Shown: positions 18,780-27,587 of the stretch, one piece after another
How positions within the stretch are numbered: position 1 is the first letter of the stretch
How the letters are laid out: every line of letters starts with the position of its first letter
From: an uncultured Muribaculaceae bacterium
Lineage (GTDB): Bacteria; Bacteroidota; Bacteroidia; Bacteroidales; Muribaculaceae
Length of the DNA stretch: 64,000 bases
Assembly (NCBI GenBank): GCA_910579845.1
Contig: CAJTWL010000007.1
Span: forward strand, 1 to 64,000
Direction of reading: 5' to 3'
The notes under the pieces: model-generated
Databases searched by the model: none
Told to the model about the DNA's origin: nothing
What the model saw: the letters and a program-made list of their open reading frames with translations, nothing else
Translations under genes and position numbers: made by a program

Positions 18780-19613
18780 TTAGATTATTTCAAAATATTT
18801 TGATTTTATCCATCCGGCGATATCTGAATTTAATCTTACCTTATACCATTTGTCAGAATTATTTTTATCTTCTTGTATATCAAGAATTGTCATTTTGGTG
18901 CCTCTGACCAATGGCGTGCCGACTGTTTTGGAAGATTCAAACGGTTCCGCTTTCAAAGATGTCTTGAACTCGATAATGACTCCTTCATCTTTTATATTGT
19001 ATGCTTGTGCTGACATGAATGAAAGTATATTGAATACAATGCATAGCATTAATAAAGAAATACCTCCAAAAAATCCTATTTTTCTTAGAATAACCTCTTC
19101 CCGGTAATAGTATATGGCAATACAGCTACATAGAAGGATAAAAGTGATTACACCCCATACAGCCCACGTGTCTGATGTTTGACTGTGTTTTAGAAAAAGA
19201 CCGAGTTTCGTAAAGAAACCTATTTCATCAGGTTTAACTGAAATTTTCTTTCCTCCGGTGTTGGCTTTGTTTGCGTCATCGATTTTAGAAACAATGTAAG
19301 CTCTGTTGTTTCGAACTTCTTTATCAGCAGGATTAAGGTATAGTGATCGTTCATAGTTCAAAAATGCCCTTCCGTAATCACCGGCTTTAGCGTAAGCGTT
19401 TCCCAGGTTGGCAAGCAACTGTGATGATGTACCGTATTCTTTTATGCACTTCTCATAAATTTCAATTGCTTTGCCATAATTATCAGATGTATATGCCGCT
19501 GATGCGGAATCAAGCAGAATCTCTATATTTTCAGCTTTTGCTGTATGCGGAGAGCATAACAGCCCGAGTGCTATGATTAAAAAAACGGATATTTTAAAAG
19601 ACACTTTATTCAT
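18780..19613 (-). CDS. batE: BatE: TPR and SH3-domain membrane protein
   Basis: About 277 residues from the ATG at 19613. A longer frame (to 19652) would overlap batD, and MNKVSFKISVFLIIALG gives a proper signal peptide. Two or three TPR units occupy residues ~30-115 (NYGKAIEIYEKCIKEYG, GDYGRAFLNYERSLYLNP). Two membrane segments follow (~155-205), then a bacterial SH3 domain to the end (TKMTILDIQEDKNNSDKWYK to GWIKSKYFEII). This is the usual BatE layout and it is the last gene of the operon, 13 bases after batD. Confidence 0.88.
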   Translation of the reverse strand: MNKVSFKISVFLIIALGLLCSPHTAKAENIEILLDSASAAYTSDNYGKAIEIYEKCIKEYGTSSQLLANLGNAYAKAGDYGRAFLNYERSLYLNPADKEVRNNRAYIVSKIDDANKANTGGKKISVKPDEIGFFTKLGLFLKHSQTSDTWAVWGVITFILLCSCIAIYYYREEVILRKIGFFGGISLLMLCIVFNILSFMSAQAYNIKDEGVIIEFKTSLKAEPFESSKTVGTPLVRGTKMTILDIQEDKNNSDKWYKVRLNSDIAGWIKSKYFEII

Positions 19614-19626
19614 TATACAAAACATA

Positions 19627-21660
19627 TCAATCTTTTTTAAAACTTTTGTCAAGGTTGTTGATAATATTTATAGCATTATCATAAGCCATTGACATACCCT
19701 GCTTGCCTGATTCCGGTGAATACTTGGCAAACTCACATTCATCAATTATATTTACGAGATTTGCTATGTAATCCTCCGGGATACCTTTCATTTCCAAAAC
19801 TGTTCTGATATTATCACGCATAAGTTCAGATGTCGGCATTTTGAGCTTGTCACCAAGATATCCCCATAATGCAGTCAATAGTTCATCATAGAAGTGATCT
19901 ACATCATCTTTCTTCAGATAGTATGACGCCTTACGTAGACGCTTTCTCGCTTGCTTATTTGCACGTTTGCTGTTAAATGCAAGCATGTCAGAATGTATAT
20001 TTTTGTTATACTCATTATATCCTACAGCCGCACATAAAATCAATGTAGGTATGATATACCATAACCAGAAAGGGAATTTATAGATATCCGGTTTGTGATC
20101 CTTTGTTATTGATGACGCTTTTATTGTCTCCAATTTACCATTGAATTTAAATTTGTTAGAGACCTGCGATTTGGAAGAACCGGTACCTTTCCCTACTTGT
20201 ATTTCATAACTTCTTGATGATGATGTTTCATATTTTCCAGATGAAGGATTAAAATATACAAAATCTATTTTAGGTAAAGTAAAATTACCCTCCTCAAGTG
20301 GCATGAATGAATAATCGTAGCTGACAGATCCGGATACGTCAGATGCTCCCACGTGCGTCTTGATATCCGTTGTCGGACTATAAACCTCTATCTGATTCGG
20401 ATATATTGTTGATAAGTCAGGAAGCTGAATATACTTGAGGTTTCCGACACCAGTGACTGTATACACAATTGATGCCACCTGATTTGTTTTGAAATCATTG
20501 TTTTTAAGTTGGGATGAAATTGTGAATTTGCCAACTCCTCCGCTGAAATTTGACGGTTTCGGTGAAGGGAGCTGTTTTACATTTATTATCAAGTCATTCG
20601 GTGTTACGTTAAGTTGTAAAGGTTTTGCCACTGATAGTTGTCCCCAGAAGGGATCGTGATAATATTCACGTTGATCTACCGAAACAGTATATGTATTTCC
20701 CTTTACTTTCAATTGACCGGTCATCTGAGGGAAAATAATGTATTTGGCGATTACTGCTGTCGCATATGATTTGCCATTATATGTTTCGAAGTTGAAAGAG
20801 GTGGATACATCCTTTGACTCTTCGACTACAAACCCATCAAATTTAGGAGCGGCGGCCGCACCTATAAATTTAATTGCATCGTAGGTAGTGTATAGTTTTA
20901 CAGTATATACAATTGCCTGCTGTTCATAAATATTGGTTTCATTAACGGTCGCTTTTAAAAACAGATTTCCATCCCCTTTCCCTATGAATTGTGGCTTATC
21001 TGTGTCCTGTGAGCCAATACCTGCTAAGTTTCCGTTTGAAGATTGTTGCCGGCTATTGCTATTATTAGAATGATCGGATGCCTTGACGATACTATACTTG
21101 ACAATATTACTTTTAACACCGGACACGGAGATGGGACCGAATGCAAATGATCCCTCTTTGCTTGCTCTCATCGTTGCTGTCCATTCATTTGATACATTGC
21201 GTGTAACCTGACCGTTAATGCTTGTTACATTTGAATATTGCCCGGTATGATCAAAGAACATGGTTTTAGCTCCGGGAATAGACGATGCCATTTTTGGCTC
21301 TCCATCCAAGTTGCTGACCTCAATTGAAATATAGAATCTGTCACCTACCTCGATATTTCTTTTACCTCTGTCTGGTGTCACTGTCAACTTTACTGACGGA
21401 GTGGCATTGACACTGAAACAAATAAAAGCAATCAATATTAAGAAGCCGGTTTTTAGAAACTGTTTAAAATTATTTTCAGAGGATTTTGAGAAGTATTTTT
21501 GAGATGTTTTTACAAGCTGAAGAGGGAGAAACCTAACGGTTTCGACCGATGAAACTTGGTGAAAACAGCCAGAAAGACACTCAAAATGCCTGAAAGAAAC
21601 GCTATATAATTTTTTTCGTAATAAATTTAAACAGCTTCTTAGATATTTGTTTAATCGCAT
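19627..21660 (-). CDS. batD: BatD-family aerotolerance protein with a repeat inserted in its signal peptide
   Basis: 677 residues from the ATG at 21660. The body is a typical BatD: beta-rich periplasmic 'oxygen tolerance' domains (TPSVKLTVTPDRGKRNIEVG; KGSFAFGPISVSG; VDQREYYHDPFWGQL), a membrane segment (FPFWLWYIIPTLILCAAVGY) and a cytoplasmic tail. The N-terminus is abnormal. After MRLNKYL come 62 residues encoded by a fold-back repeat (21456-21641), then KTGFLILIAFICFSVNATP. Joining the two sides gives MRLNKYLKTGFLILIAFICF, an ordinary signal peptide. There is no ATG between the repeat and the mature protein. The insertion is stop-free and in frame, so the gene may still work with a late internal signal, or it may be impaired. 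Confidence 0.85.
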   Translation of the reverse strand: MRLNKYLRSCLNLLRKKLYSVSFRHFECLSGCFHQVSSVETVRFLPLQLVKTSQKYFSKSSENNFKQFLKTGFLILIAFICFSVNATPSVKLTVTPDRGKRNIEVGDRFYISIEVSNLDGEPKMASSIPGAKTMFFDHTGQYSNVTSINGQVTRNVSNEWTATMRASKEGSFAFGPISVSGVKSNIVKYSIVKASDHSNNSNSRQQSSNGNLAGIGSQDTDKPQFIGKGDGNLFLKATVNETNIYEQQAIVYTVKLYTTYDAIKFIGAAAAPKFDGFVVEESKDVSTSFNFETYNGKSYATAVIAKYIIFPQMTGQLKVKGNTYTVSVDQREYYHDPFWGQLSVAKPLQLNVTPNDLIINVKQLPSPKPSNFSGGVGKFTISSQLKNNDFKTNQVASIVYTVTGVGNLKYIQLPDLSTIYPNQIEVYSPTTDIKTHVGASDVSGSVSYDYSFMPLEEGNFTLPKIDFVYFNPSSGKYETSSSRSYEIQVGKGTGSSKSQVSNKFKFNGKLETIKASSITKDHKPDIYKFPFWLWYIIPTLILCAAVGYNEYNKNIHSDMLAFNSKRANKQARKRLRKASYYLKKDDVDHFYDELLTALWGYLGDKLKMPTSELMRDNIRTVLEMKGIPEDYIANLVNIIDECEFAKYSPESGKQGMSMAYDNAINIINNLDKSFKKD
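21453..21641 (+). repeat. Fold-back repeat inside batD, copy H
   Basis: Ends AGAAACTGTTTAAAAT (from 21455) and ATTTAAACAGCTTCT (to 21639), between TTA triplets 21453-21455 and 21639-21641. Apical stem GAAACC/GGTTTC with TAAC loop (21528-21543), then GACCGATGA. Element plus one triplet is 186 bases, exactly 62 codons, read through in antisense by batD. Close relative of copy F at 47.4 kb. Confidence 0.85.
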
Positions 21661-21714
21661 TGTATTATAATATCTTCTAAACAATTTGGGTTTATATATT
21701 TTGTGGAATGGGGC

Positions 21715-21764
21715 GATTTAAACTTTTTTCATTTTTGTTGTATTTTAGTAAAAAGGTTTAAATC
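21715..21764. repeat. Inverted repeat between the two batD-like genes
   Basis: GATTTAAACTTTTTT (21715-21729) and AAAAAGGTTTAAATC (21750-21764) form a stem with one mismatch and a 20-base loop, ending one base before the TAA (21766-21768) of the upstream gene. The arms resemble the ends of the older element at 61.05-61.44 kb (GTGATTTAAACTTTTT), so this may be a minimal derivative of that element rather than a terminator. The bat operon continues across it. Confidence 0.5.
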
Positions 21765-21765
21765 A

Positions 21766-22710
21766 TTATATTTCAATCATTTCTCGTCTTATAGTTGATG
21801 ATTGAACTTGAATTGAGACTGGTTCTGATTGTGCAACCTGATATTTGCCGGTGTCTGCATTGAAAAATCCTAATGATATTATTCCTATTTCTTGTTCCCC
21901 TGTAGCGGTAGGCACAATTTCACATTCCCAAGTTTTTCTGCTAATCAATTTATTATTTTGAAAGAAAGTTTCGGTTGATGCCGACATACTTTTTAATTTG
22001 ATTCGGTCTCCAAAAGCATGTGTATATTCCGGAAGTACTTCTTCCGGTAACACTCCCTCTCCTTCGACAACAATGTAGATTGTGTTTTCTTCGTTTACAA
22101 CATATTCTCTTCGGGGTACAACGGTATTTATTTTGAAATTACCAATTACCCCTGAATATGGCGATTCAGTTTTATTATCCGGAAGATTCATAACGTTGAT
22201 GGAAACCGGTTTTATCTTCAATATGCATTCTTCAGTACGGTATGACTCTATTCTACCCCAGAATGGATGATTCTGTATTACAGGAAAATTTATACCGGTA
22301 ATTATATCTGAAGATTCTATTTTGTTTTTTCCTGGGTTATCAACTGAAACAGCGTATTTCCCTAATATATATTTTGTAGATATTTTATCTTTATTCTGAT
22401 CTGTGTATGCTGCAGTTATAGGTTGATTTATCTGTATCATTTCAGCAAATTTGCCTCGTGACAGATTAAGCGATGGTAATTCTTTTAAGAATGCAAGCCC
22501 GGAATCTTTACAAGTTAAGGAAACTGTGGCAATAATTATTTCTCCTGCATAAAAACTATTTTTTGATAATTCGATATTGGCGCTTACTTCATCTTTATCT
22601 ACAGACGCAATTATAGGATCTGCCATAATAATCAGTAGCAGATTTACTATTATGAATCGTCTGTATTTTATAAGAAAATTAGTAATTGACATATATTCCG
22701 TTATTACCAT
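21766..22710 (-). CDS. Second, short BatD-like protein
   Basis: 314 residues. The signal peptide or membrane segment is at ~15-35 (FIIVNLLLIIMADPIIASV). Beta-rich BatD-type segments follow (ANIELSKNSFYAGEIIIATVSL; FPVIQNHPFWGRIESYRTEE; SPYSGVIGNFKINTVVP), parallel to the KPSNFSGGVGKFTI and DPFWGQ parts of the full BatD next door. It lacks the C-terminal membrane segment and tail, so it would be periplasmic. It is probably a duplicated and diverged BatD within the operon. The frame starts 7 bases before the batC stop; an in-frame ATG at 22692 is an alternative start. Confidence 0.75.
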   Translation of the reverse strand: MVITEYMSITNFLIKYRRFIIVNLLLIIMADPIIASVDKDEVSANIELSKNSFYAGEIIIATVSLTCKDSGLAFLKELPSLNLSRGKFAEMIQINQPITAAYTDQNKDKISTKYILGKYAVSVDNPGKNKIESSDIITGINFPVIQNHPFWGRIESYRTEECILKIKPVSINVMNLPDNKTESPYSGVIGNFKINTVVPRREYVVNEENTIYIVVEGEGVLPEEVLPEYTHAFGDRIKLKSMSASTETFFQNNKLISRKTWECEIVPTATGEQEIGIISLGFFNADTGKYQVAQSEPVSIQVQSSTIRREMIEI

Positions 22711-23465
22711 TTTTTACGGGCTGAGGTCCCGTTTGTAGTTTTATCCCCTTTTGATGCTTTCTGAACTCTTGCTCTGGTCTGGTTCTCTTTATTATCCACC
22801 GCCTGCAGAATCTGGTCTGCCGCCTGATTATTAATCTCAGGCTGCTGATTCTGCTTATCCTCTTTTTTATCTTGATCTTGACTGTTTTGCTGATTCTGCT
22901 CTTTATTTTGATCCTTATCCTGGTCTTTATTCTTATCCTGTTGATTTTGATCTTTATTTTGGTCTTGATTTTGATTCTGCAGATTTTTCTGGGCAATTCT
23001 CAGATTCTTGCGGGCGCTCTCATCCTTCGGATTTATTCTGAGAGCCTGCTTGTAGTACTCTATTGCGTTTTTGTACTCCTTGCAATTGAACTCCAGGTTC
23101 CCTAAGTTGTAGTTGGCTTTCGATGCAAGTCCTGGCTTAAATTTAGCCAGGGATGCCACTGCATTGAGATTTTGTCTGGCACTTTTCAGAAGTTCCTGAG
23201 TCTTAGCTGTGCTATCCTGTGGATTTGATACTTGCCTGATCTGAGACAGTCCAAGATTGTATCTTCCGACGGCTGACTCTGCATTGGCTTTTATCGCTTC
23301 CTGATATTTTGCTGCGGATTCTTTGAATTTTCTTTCTACAAAAAGTTTATTTCCTTCAGTTATTGCAATTCTCTCCTTTCTATTTGATTCGGCATAGGAA
23401 TAATTAGTATGAAAGAATGCTATAATTATAAAAAGAATAAATATTATAGTTTTTTTTGACATCAT
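22704..23465 (-). CDS. batC: BatC: TPR protein with low-complexity Q/N/D/K region
   Basis: 253 residues: signal peptide (IIFILFIIIAFFHTNYSYA), TPR units (~30-160; NKLFVERKFKESAAKYQEAI, ANYNLGNLEFNCKEYKNAI), then ~60 residues made almost only of Q, N, D, K and E (~165-220) and a short basic end. This matches BatC of the Bacteroides aerotolerance operon, thought to form a complex with BatB and BatE. The start overlaps the batB stop by 4 bases. The low-complexity DNA (22860-22985) is a chain of short similar units and could vary in length between strains. Confidence 0.88.
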   Translation of the reverse strand: MMSKKTIIFILFIIIAFFHTNYSYAESNRKERIAITEGNKLFVERKFKESAAKYQEAIKANAESAVGRYNLGLSQIRQVSNPQDSTAKTQELLKSARQNLNAVASLAKFKPGLASKANYNLGNLEFNCKEYKNAIEYYKQALRINPKDESARKNLRIAQKNLQNQNQDQNKDQNQQDKNKDQDKDQNKEQNQQNSQDQDKKEDKQNQQPEINNQAADQILQAVDNKENQTRARVQKASKGDKTTNGTSARKKW

Positions 23466-24508
23466 TTCTTTTCCTCCTTTTTGAAAAAAGTAAATTTATC
23501 AAGCCATTTTATCTTGGTGTCTGCAAGAAGCAGATTTGCTATAAGTAAAACGATGGCAATCCAGACAAATGTAGAGAATAACTCATCATGTTGTGAATAC
23601 ATACTGGTTTCAAAAGCACTTTTCTTTAATGTATCAAGCTGTTTTTCAAGTTCATTTAGAGCATCGGAATTAGCTGCATTTACGTAAATACCGTTACCGG
23701 CTTTGGAAATGTCAGTAGCAAGTGTCTCATTTAATGCTGTGTTTACAGGTTCGCCTGTCTGGTCATCAATCATCTGAGTGCCGTTTACAATAACAGGCAC
23801 AGGAGTAGAGGTGCCCACACCGACTACATTTAGTTGAATGTTGTTTTTAGCGGCATTCTTTGCAGCTGCCATTACAGATTCCTTATCTTCAAGTTCTTCC
23901 GCATCTGTAATAAGGATTATAGCCTTACCTATATTTTTATCCGCTCCAAATGAAGAAGTAGCCATATCGATTGCGGCAGATATGTTTGTTCCTTGATCAG
24001 CTATCTGTCCGGGATCGATTGAATTCAGAAACATTTTGGCTGACACATAATCATTTGTTACAGGTATAAGTGTATATGCAGAACCTGCATACATAAGAAG
24101 TCCTACTTTGTCATTATCAAGACGATTTATTAATTTTTCAAGTACCATTTTAGCGGTACGCATCCTTGATGTTCCATTAGGATTGTCTGTTGCGGAAGCA
24201 TACATCGAGTTGGAAGCATCCATGGCGATAATTACCTCAATACCCTCTTTGGTTGTCTTTTGGTCTTTGATTCCTCCCCATGGCCGTGCTAAAGATATAA
24301 TAAGAAATATCAAAGCAAGAAGCTCAAGTATGATTTTGACAATTGGCTTGTATGCAGATGCATCCGGTATCAATGCACTGATAACAAGTGATTTGCCAAA
24401 TTTGTGGAGTTTTGATTTGCGCGATATTCTTGCCCAAATAAATAAACCCAGAAATAAGGGAATCAGCAGAAGTAGTAATAATATTTTAGGATAAGCAAAA
24501 CTAAACAT
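23462..24508 (-). CDS. batB: BatB: von Willebrand factor A membrane protein
   Basis: 348 residues: N-terminal membrane segments (ILLLLLIPLFLGLFIWA; ELLALIFLIISLARPWGG), a VWA domain with the MIDAS sequence MDASNSM, a conserved TNISAAIDMATS threonine site and LITDAEE, then a C-terminal membrane segment (FVWIAIVLLIANLLLA). BatA and BatB face the periplasm and bind a divalent metal. The 77-base gap to batA shows no promoter I can defend, so both are taken as one operon. Confidence 0.92.
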   Translation of the reverse strand: MFSFAYPKILLLLLLIPLFLGLFIWARISRKSKLHKFGKSLVISALIPDASAYKPIVKIILELLALIFLIISLARPWGGIKDQKTTKEGIEVIIAMDASNSMYASATDNPNGTSRMRTAKMVLEKLINRLDNDKVGLLMYAGSAYTLIPVTNDYVSAKMFLNSIDPGQIADQGTNISAAIDMATSSFGADKNIGKAIILITDAEELEDKESVMAAAKNAAKNNIQLNVVGVGTSTPVPVIVNGTQMIDDQTGEPVNTALNETLATDISKAGNGIYVNAANSDALNELEKQLDTLKKSAFETSMYSQHDELFSTFVWIAIVLLIANLLLADTKIKWLDKFTFFKKEEKK

Positions 24509-24585
24509 TCGAATATGAATTAAAGTTACCTTTTACCAAAACAAGCTTTTCGATAAGATTACTATTTAAGAAAGCTTTAATCTGG

Positions 24586-25563
24586 TTAGGGAATTCTTCT
24601 TAAAATTGTATATCTTAGAAGATAAGAAAGTATAACAGCTATCAGCGCCAAACATAACCATGGCATAAAATTCTCATCTGTCTGAGTGAATTTTTCTACA
24701 TCAAGCTCCGTCTTTTCCAACTTGTCAATTTCTGCGAATATATTACTCAGTGTCTTGGAATCGGTGGCTCTGAAATATTTTCCATTGGTTAATTCCGCCA
24801 TGTTTTTCAAAGCTCCTTCATCTATCTTTGTTTCCATTGTAGTTGTCGAGAAACCATAAGGATCTGTTATCTGGATGGAGCCATTGGTCCCGACACCTAT
24901 CGTATATATCTTAATTCCCTTTTGTTTGGCTAATTGTGCGGCAGTAAAAGGCGCAACTTCCCCGGCATTATTGGTACCGTCTGTAAGTAATATTATACTT
25001 TTTGATTTTGCCTTTCCGGATGTGAGCCTGTTTATTGCACTCGACACACCGTCTCCTATCGCTGTGCCGTCATTCAGTATTCCCGGGTTAATATTCCGTA
25101 CGCTGTTTACAAGAGCGGCTCTGTCATTCGTAAGAGGCATCAGTGACAATGATTCACCGGAAAAAACAATCAGAGAAATATTGTCATTCACTCGTTGGTT
25201 AATAAATTTCTGAGCGACATCTTTGGCAGCACTGAGCCTGTTTGGCTGAAGGTCTGTAGCCAACATTGAACTTGATATGTCAAGAGCTATGGCAATGTCT
25301 GTCCCTTCTATTCGGGATGTATTTCTGGAATCGAAAGTCTGCGGTCTGCATATGGCTATAATCATTGATGAGACAGCTATCAGTTGGAGACCAAAGGACA
25401 CATGCATCAGGATAACTTTCCAACTCCCTTTTCTTTTGCCAAATGACAGTATATTGGATACAGATATGGTAGGTGTGGAATCTTTCCATTTCCAGACATA
25501 CCATGCTATCAATGCCGGTATAATTAACAGCAGGAATAGAAGATATGGATATTTAAGCATCAT
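24586..25563 (-). CDS. batA: BatA: von Willebrand factor A membrane protein
   Basis: 325 residues: two N-terminal membrane segments (YPYLLFLLLIIPALIAWYVW; VSFGLQLIAVSSMIIAICRP), a VWA domain with intact MIDAS (LDISSSML, NDGTAIGDG, LLTDGTNN), and a C-terminal membrane segment (WLCLALIAVILSYLL). Standard length for BatA. The start overlaps the preceding gene by 4 bases. Loss of Bat proteins in Bacteroides fragilis lowers aerotolerance; in other bacteria they form an envelope stress complex with MoxR. Confidence 0.92.
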   Translation of the reverse strand: MMLKYPYLLFLLLIIPALIAWYVWKWKDSTPTISVSNILSFGKRKGSWKVILMHVSFGLQLIAVSSMIIAICRPQTFDSRNTSRIEGTDIAIALDISSSMLATDLQPNRLSAAKDVAQKFINQRVNDNISLIVFSGESLSLMPLTNDRAALVNSVRNINPGILNDGTAIGDGVSSAINRLTSGKAKSKSIILLTDGTNNAGEVAPFTAAQLAKQKGIKIYTIGVGTNGSIQITDPYGFSTTTMETKIDEGALKNMAELTNGKYFRATDSKTLSNIFAEIDKLEKTELDVEKFTQTDENFMPWLCLALIAVILSYLLRYTILRRIP

Positions 25564-26600
25564 TCCTTGCCTCCTTTCCTCACTTTTGATTTATTATCCG
25601 AATTTCCTTCTTTTGAATCAGATTCAGCCTTGCTCTCATCTTCAACAACCGGAACCGGCTTTGTTTCTTCAATGAATTTAAGTGCAAAATCCATAGACTC
25701 AATATTGTCTTCAGGCAGAGGTCTTACTTTTGCAAATTTGACAAAGTCTGCCATATCCAGTATTTTGCGTAGATATTTGCGCTGATCCTTTGCCTCTTCT
25801 ACATTTCTGAGTCTGGACATGATCTGACGTGACGTCATCTCCATTGCATTCAGCCCGAATCTTCCATATAAATATACGCGTAGAATATCTGTAAGATCAG
25901 TGTAGTATTCCTTCTCTTCGCCTTGTTCCCAAAGTTTCCTGCTTTTTAGATCTATAAGAGACCTGTAAGCAACTTCATATGGAGTAGGAATCGGTTTTTT
26001 CTTTAATATAGTTCCATCCTTTTTATAGCGATAATATATGTATGCAATGGTTGCAAGCAATATCAGAACTATAAGAATAATCCACCAATAATTGATCATC
26101 CAATCGGGGACAATGTCAAAAATGGAGGGATTTTCCGGATCAGATACGTTTGCATAATCATCAATAGGATCATTGGCATTTGCCAATACTGGAACAACCT
26201 TGAGAACCACAGAATTTGAGAACGTCGTATCCCTGTTTGTTACAAACTGAAGCTCCGGAAGTTTATAGTAGCCCGAATCAAATCCTTGAATTGGGATGGT
26301 ATAAGAAATATTTAGTCTTCCGTTTTTATCGATAGTATCGATTTTGGAAGGCGCGCGCAACTCGATGCTGTCGCCACAAACACCGACATAACCTCTTTCT
26401 CCTATTCTGTCGAAGATAGGGAATCTGCCCTTTACATTTTTCTCTTGTATTACCTCTACCTTCAGATCCGTAAGCTTTCCCATCATTATTATGGTAGAAT
26501 CCAATTTTGCTCTGACAGTTGTGGCTGAAGAGCTCATGCTTACTGTGCCAAGCGAAAGGAATACAAGTAATATTATAGATATTAATCTATTTATTCTCAT
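25560..26600 (-). CDS. Bat-operon single-pass membrane protein (DUF4381-like)
   Basis: 346 residues: signal peptide (ISIILLVFLSLGTVSMSSSA), a beta-rich periplasmic part (~25-165) and one strong membrane segment (WIILIVLILLATIAYIYYRY, ~172-192). A helical cytoplasmic tail follows (PTPYEVAYRSLIDLKSRKLW; LYGRFGLNAMEMTSRQIMSR) and the end is highly charged. The tail matches the protein usually found between DUF58 and batA genes in MoxR operons. It probably links the cytoplasmic MoxR/DUF58 pair to the periplasmic VWA proteins (inference). Confidence 0.8.
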   Translation of the reverse strand: MRINRLISIILLVFLSLGTVSMSSSATTVRAKLDSTIIMMGKLTDLKVEVIQEKNVKGRFPIFDRIGERGYVGVCGDSIELRAPSKIDTIDKNGRLNISYTIPIQGFDSGYYKLPELQFVTNRDTTFSNSVVLKVVPVLANANDPIDDYANVSDPENPSIFDIVPDWMINYWWIILIVLILLATIAYIYYRYKKDGTILKKKPIPTPYEVAYRSLIDLKSRKLWEQGEEKEYYTDLTDILRVYLYGRFGLNAMEMTSRQIMSRLRNVEEAKDQRKYLRKILDMADFVKFAKVRPLPEDNIESMDFALKFIEETKPVPVVEDESKAESDSKEGNSDNKSKVRKGGKE

Positions 26601-26653
26601 AATCTAATATTTCGATATATCATACTTTAAGAGAACAGCTGAAGGCTTATGAT

Positions 26654-27529
26654 TTATCGTGCACTTCTACGTTTAAACATTCCTAAAAGCGCTTTTACAA
26701 AGTCTTCATCTGTTGAAACCGATATGAGATCTACTCCGCTTCTGGAAGTCCTGCCCACAAGCTGCTGTTGTTTGTCATACCAGTTTCTGGCATAATCATT
26801 CCTTATGCTTTTTGAAGATGTGTCAATCCAAATGTCTTTACCTGTTTCAAGATCCTTGAATCTTGCCAGTCCTACATTTGGCATCTCCGAATCCCTTTTG
26901 TCATATATCTGTATAGCGGCAAGGTCATGTTTCTTATTTGCAATGCTCATACTTTTAAAATAGTCATGGCTGTCTATAAAGTCACTTAATAGAAAAGCCA
27001 TACATTTCTTTTTTATAGCATTGTTAAGAAACTGGAGAGCTATATCAATGTCGGTACCTTCGCTTTCAGGTTTGAAATTAATAATTTCCCTTATGATCAG
27101 AAGTATATGCTTTCTGCCTTTTTTAGCAGGTATGAATTTTTCTATTTTATCGCTAAAAAAGATAACGCCAACCTTATCATTGTTTTGAATTGAAGAGAAT
27201 GCCAATGTTGCGGCGATTTCCGCCATCCTTTCTTTTTTGATATCGCCGCATGCTCCAAAATTACGACTTCCGCTTACATCAATAAGAATCATCAATGTAA
27301 GTTCCCGCTCCTCTTCATATACTTTGACATATGGCTTATTCTGACGCGCAGTAACATTCCAGTCTATATCTCTGACATCGTCTCCAGGCATATATTCTCT
27401 GACTTCCGAGAATATCATCCCCCTTCCTTTGAACGCACTGTGATACTCTCCGGCAAAGATGTTCTGACTGAGACCACGGGTACGTATCTCAATTTTACGT
27501 ATTTTCTTCAGTAGTTCCTTTGCGTCCAT
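26654..27529 (-). CDS. DUF58 domain protein (VWA-like, MoxR partner)
   Basis: 291 residues, no signal peptide. The DUF58 signature is clear: GRGMIFSEVREYMPGDDVRD followed by DWNVTARQNKPYVKVYEEER. The VWA-like part carries LIDVSGSRNFG (DxSxS). The end (EDFVKALLGMFKRRSAR) is basic. Cytoplasmic partner of the MoxR ATPase in nearly all MoxR operons. It lies 58 bases after moxR. Confidence 0.92.
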   Translation of the reverse strand: MDAKELLKKIRKIEIRTRGLSQNIFAGEYHSAFKGRGMIFSEVREYMPGDDVRDIDWNVTARQNKPYVKVYEEERELTLMILIDVSGSRNFGACGDIKKERMAEIAATLAFSSIQNNDKVGVIFFSDKIEKFIPAKKGRKHILLIIREIINFKPESEGTDIDIALQFLNNAIKKKCMAFLLSDFIDSHDYFKSMSIANKKHDLAAIQIYDKRDSEMPNVGLARFKDLETGKDIWIDTSSKSIRNDYARNWYDKQQQLVGRTSRSGVDLISVSTDEDFVKALLGMFKRRSAR

Positions 27530-27565
27530 ATTGCAGTCAAAACTTCATTCCTGTTATAAATTTGA

Positions 27566-27586
27566 TTATTTTTAAACAAGCTCTAA
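27566..27586. repeat. Solo arm of a fold-back repeat
   Basis: ATTATTTTTAAACAAGCTCT followed by TAA, just past the moxR stop codon (27588-27590). The same 20 bases recur at 44915-44934 behind the MFS gene. The segment resembles a right arm of the fold-back family (TTTAAACAGnTTCT) without its partner arm, probably a deletion remnant. Confidence 0.45.
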
Positions 27587-27587
27587 A

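Noticed and set aside
21453..21641. Group I/II intron or intein in batD
   Set aside because: At 186 bases it is far too short, has no intron core motifs, and is plainly a copy of the intergenic repeat family; RNA removal is kept only as a testable alternative.
22860..22985. Frameshift or assembly artefact in batC
   Set aside because: The low-complexity Q/N/D/K stretch stays in frame, and such linkers are normal in BatC proteins.
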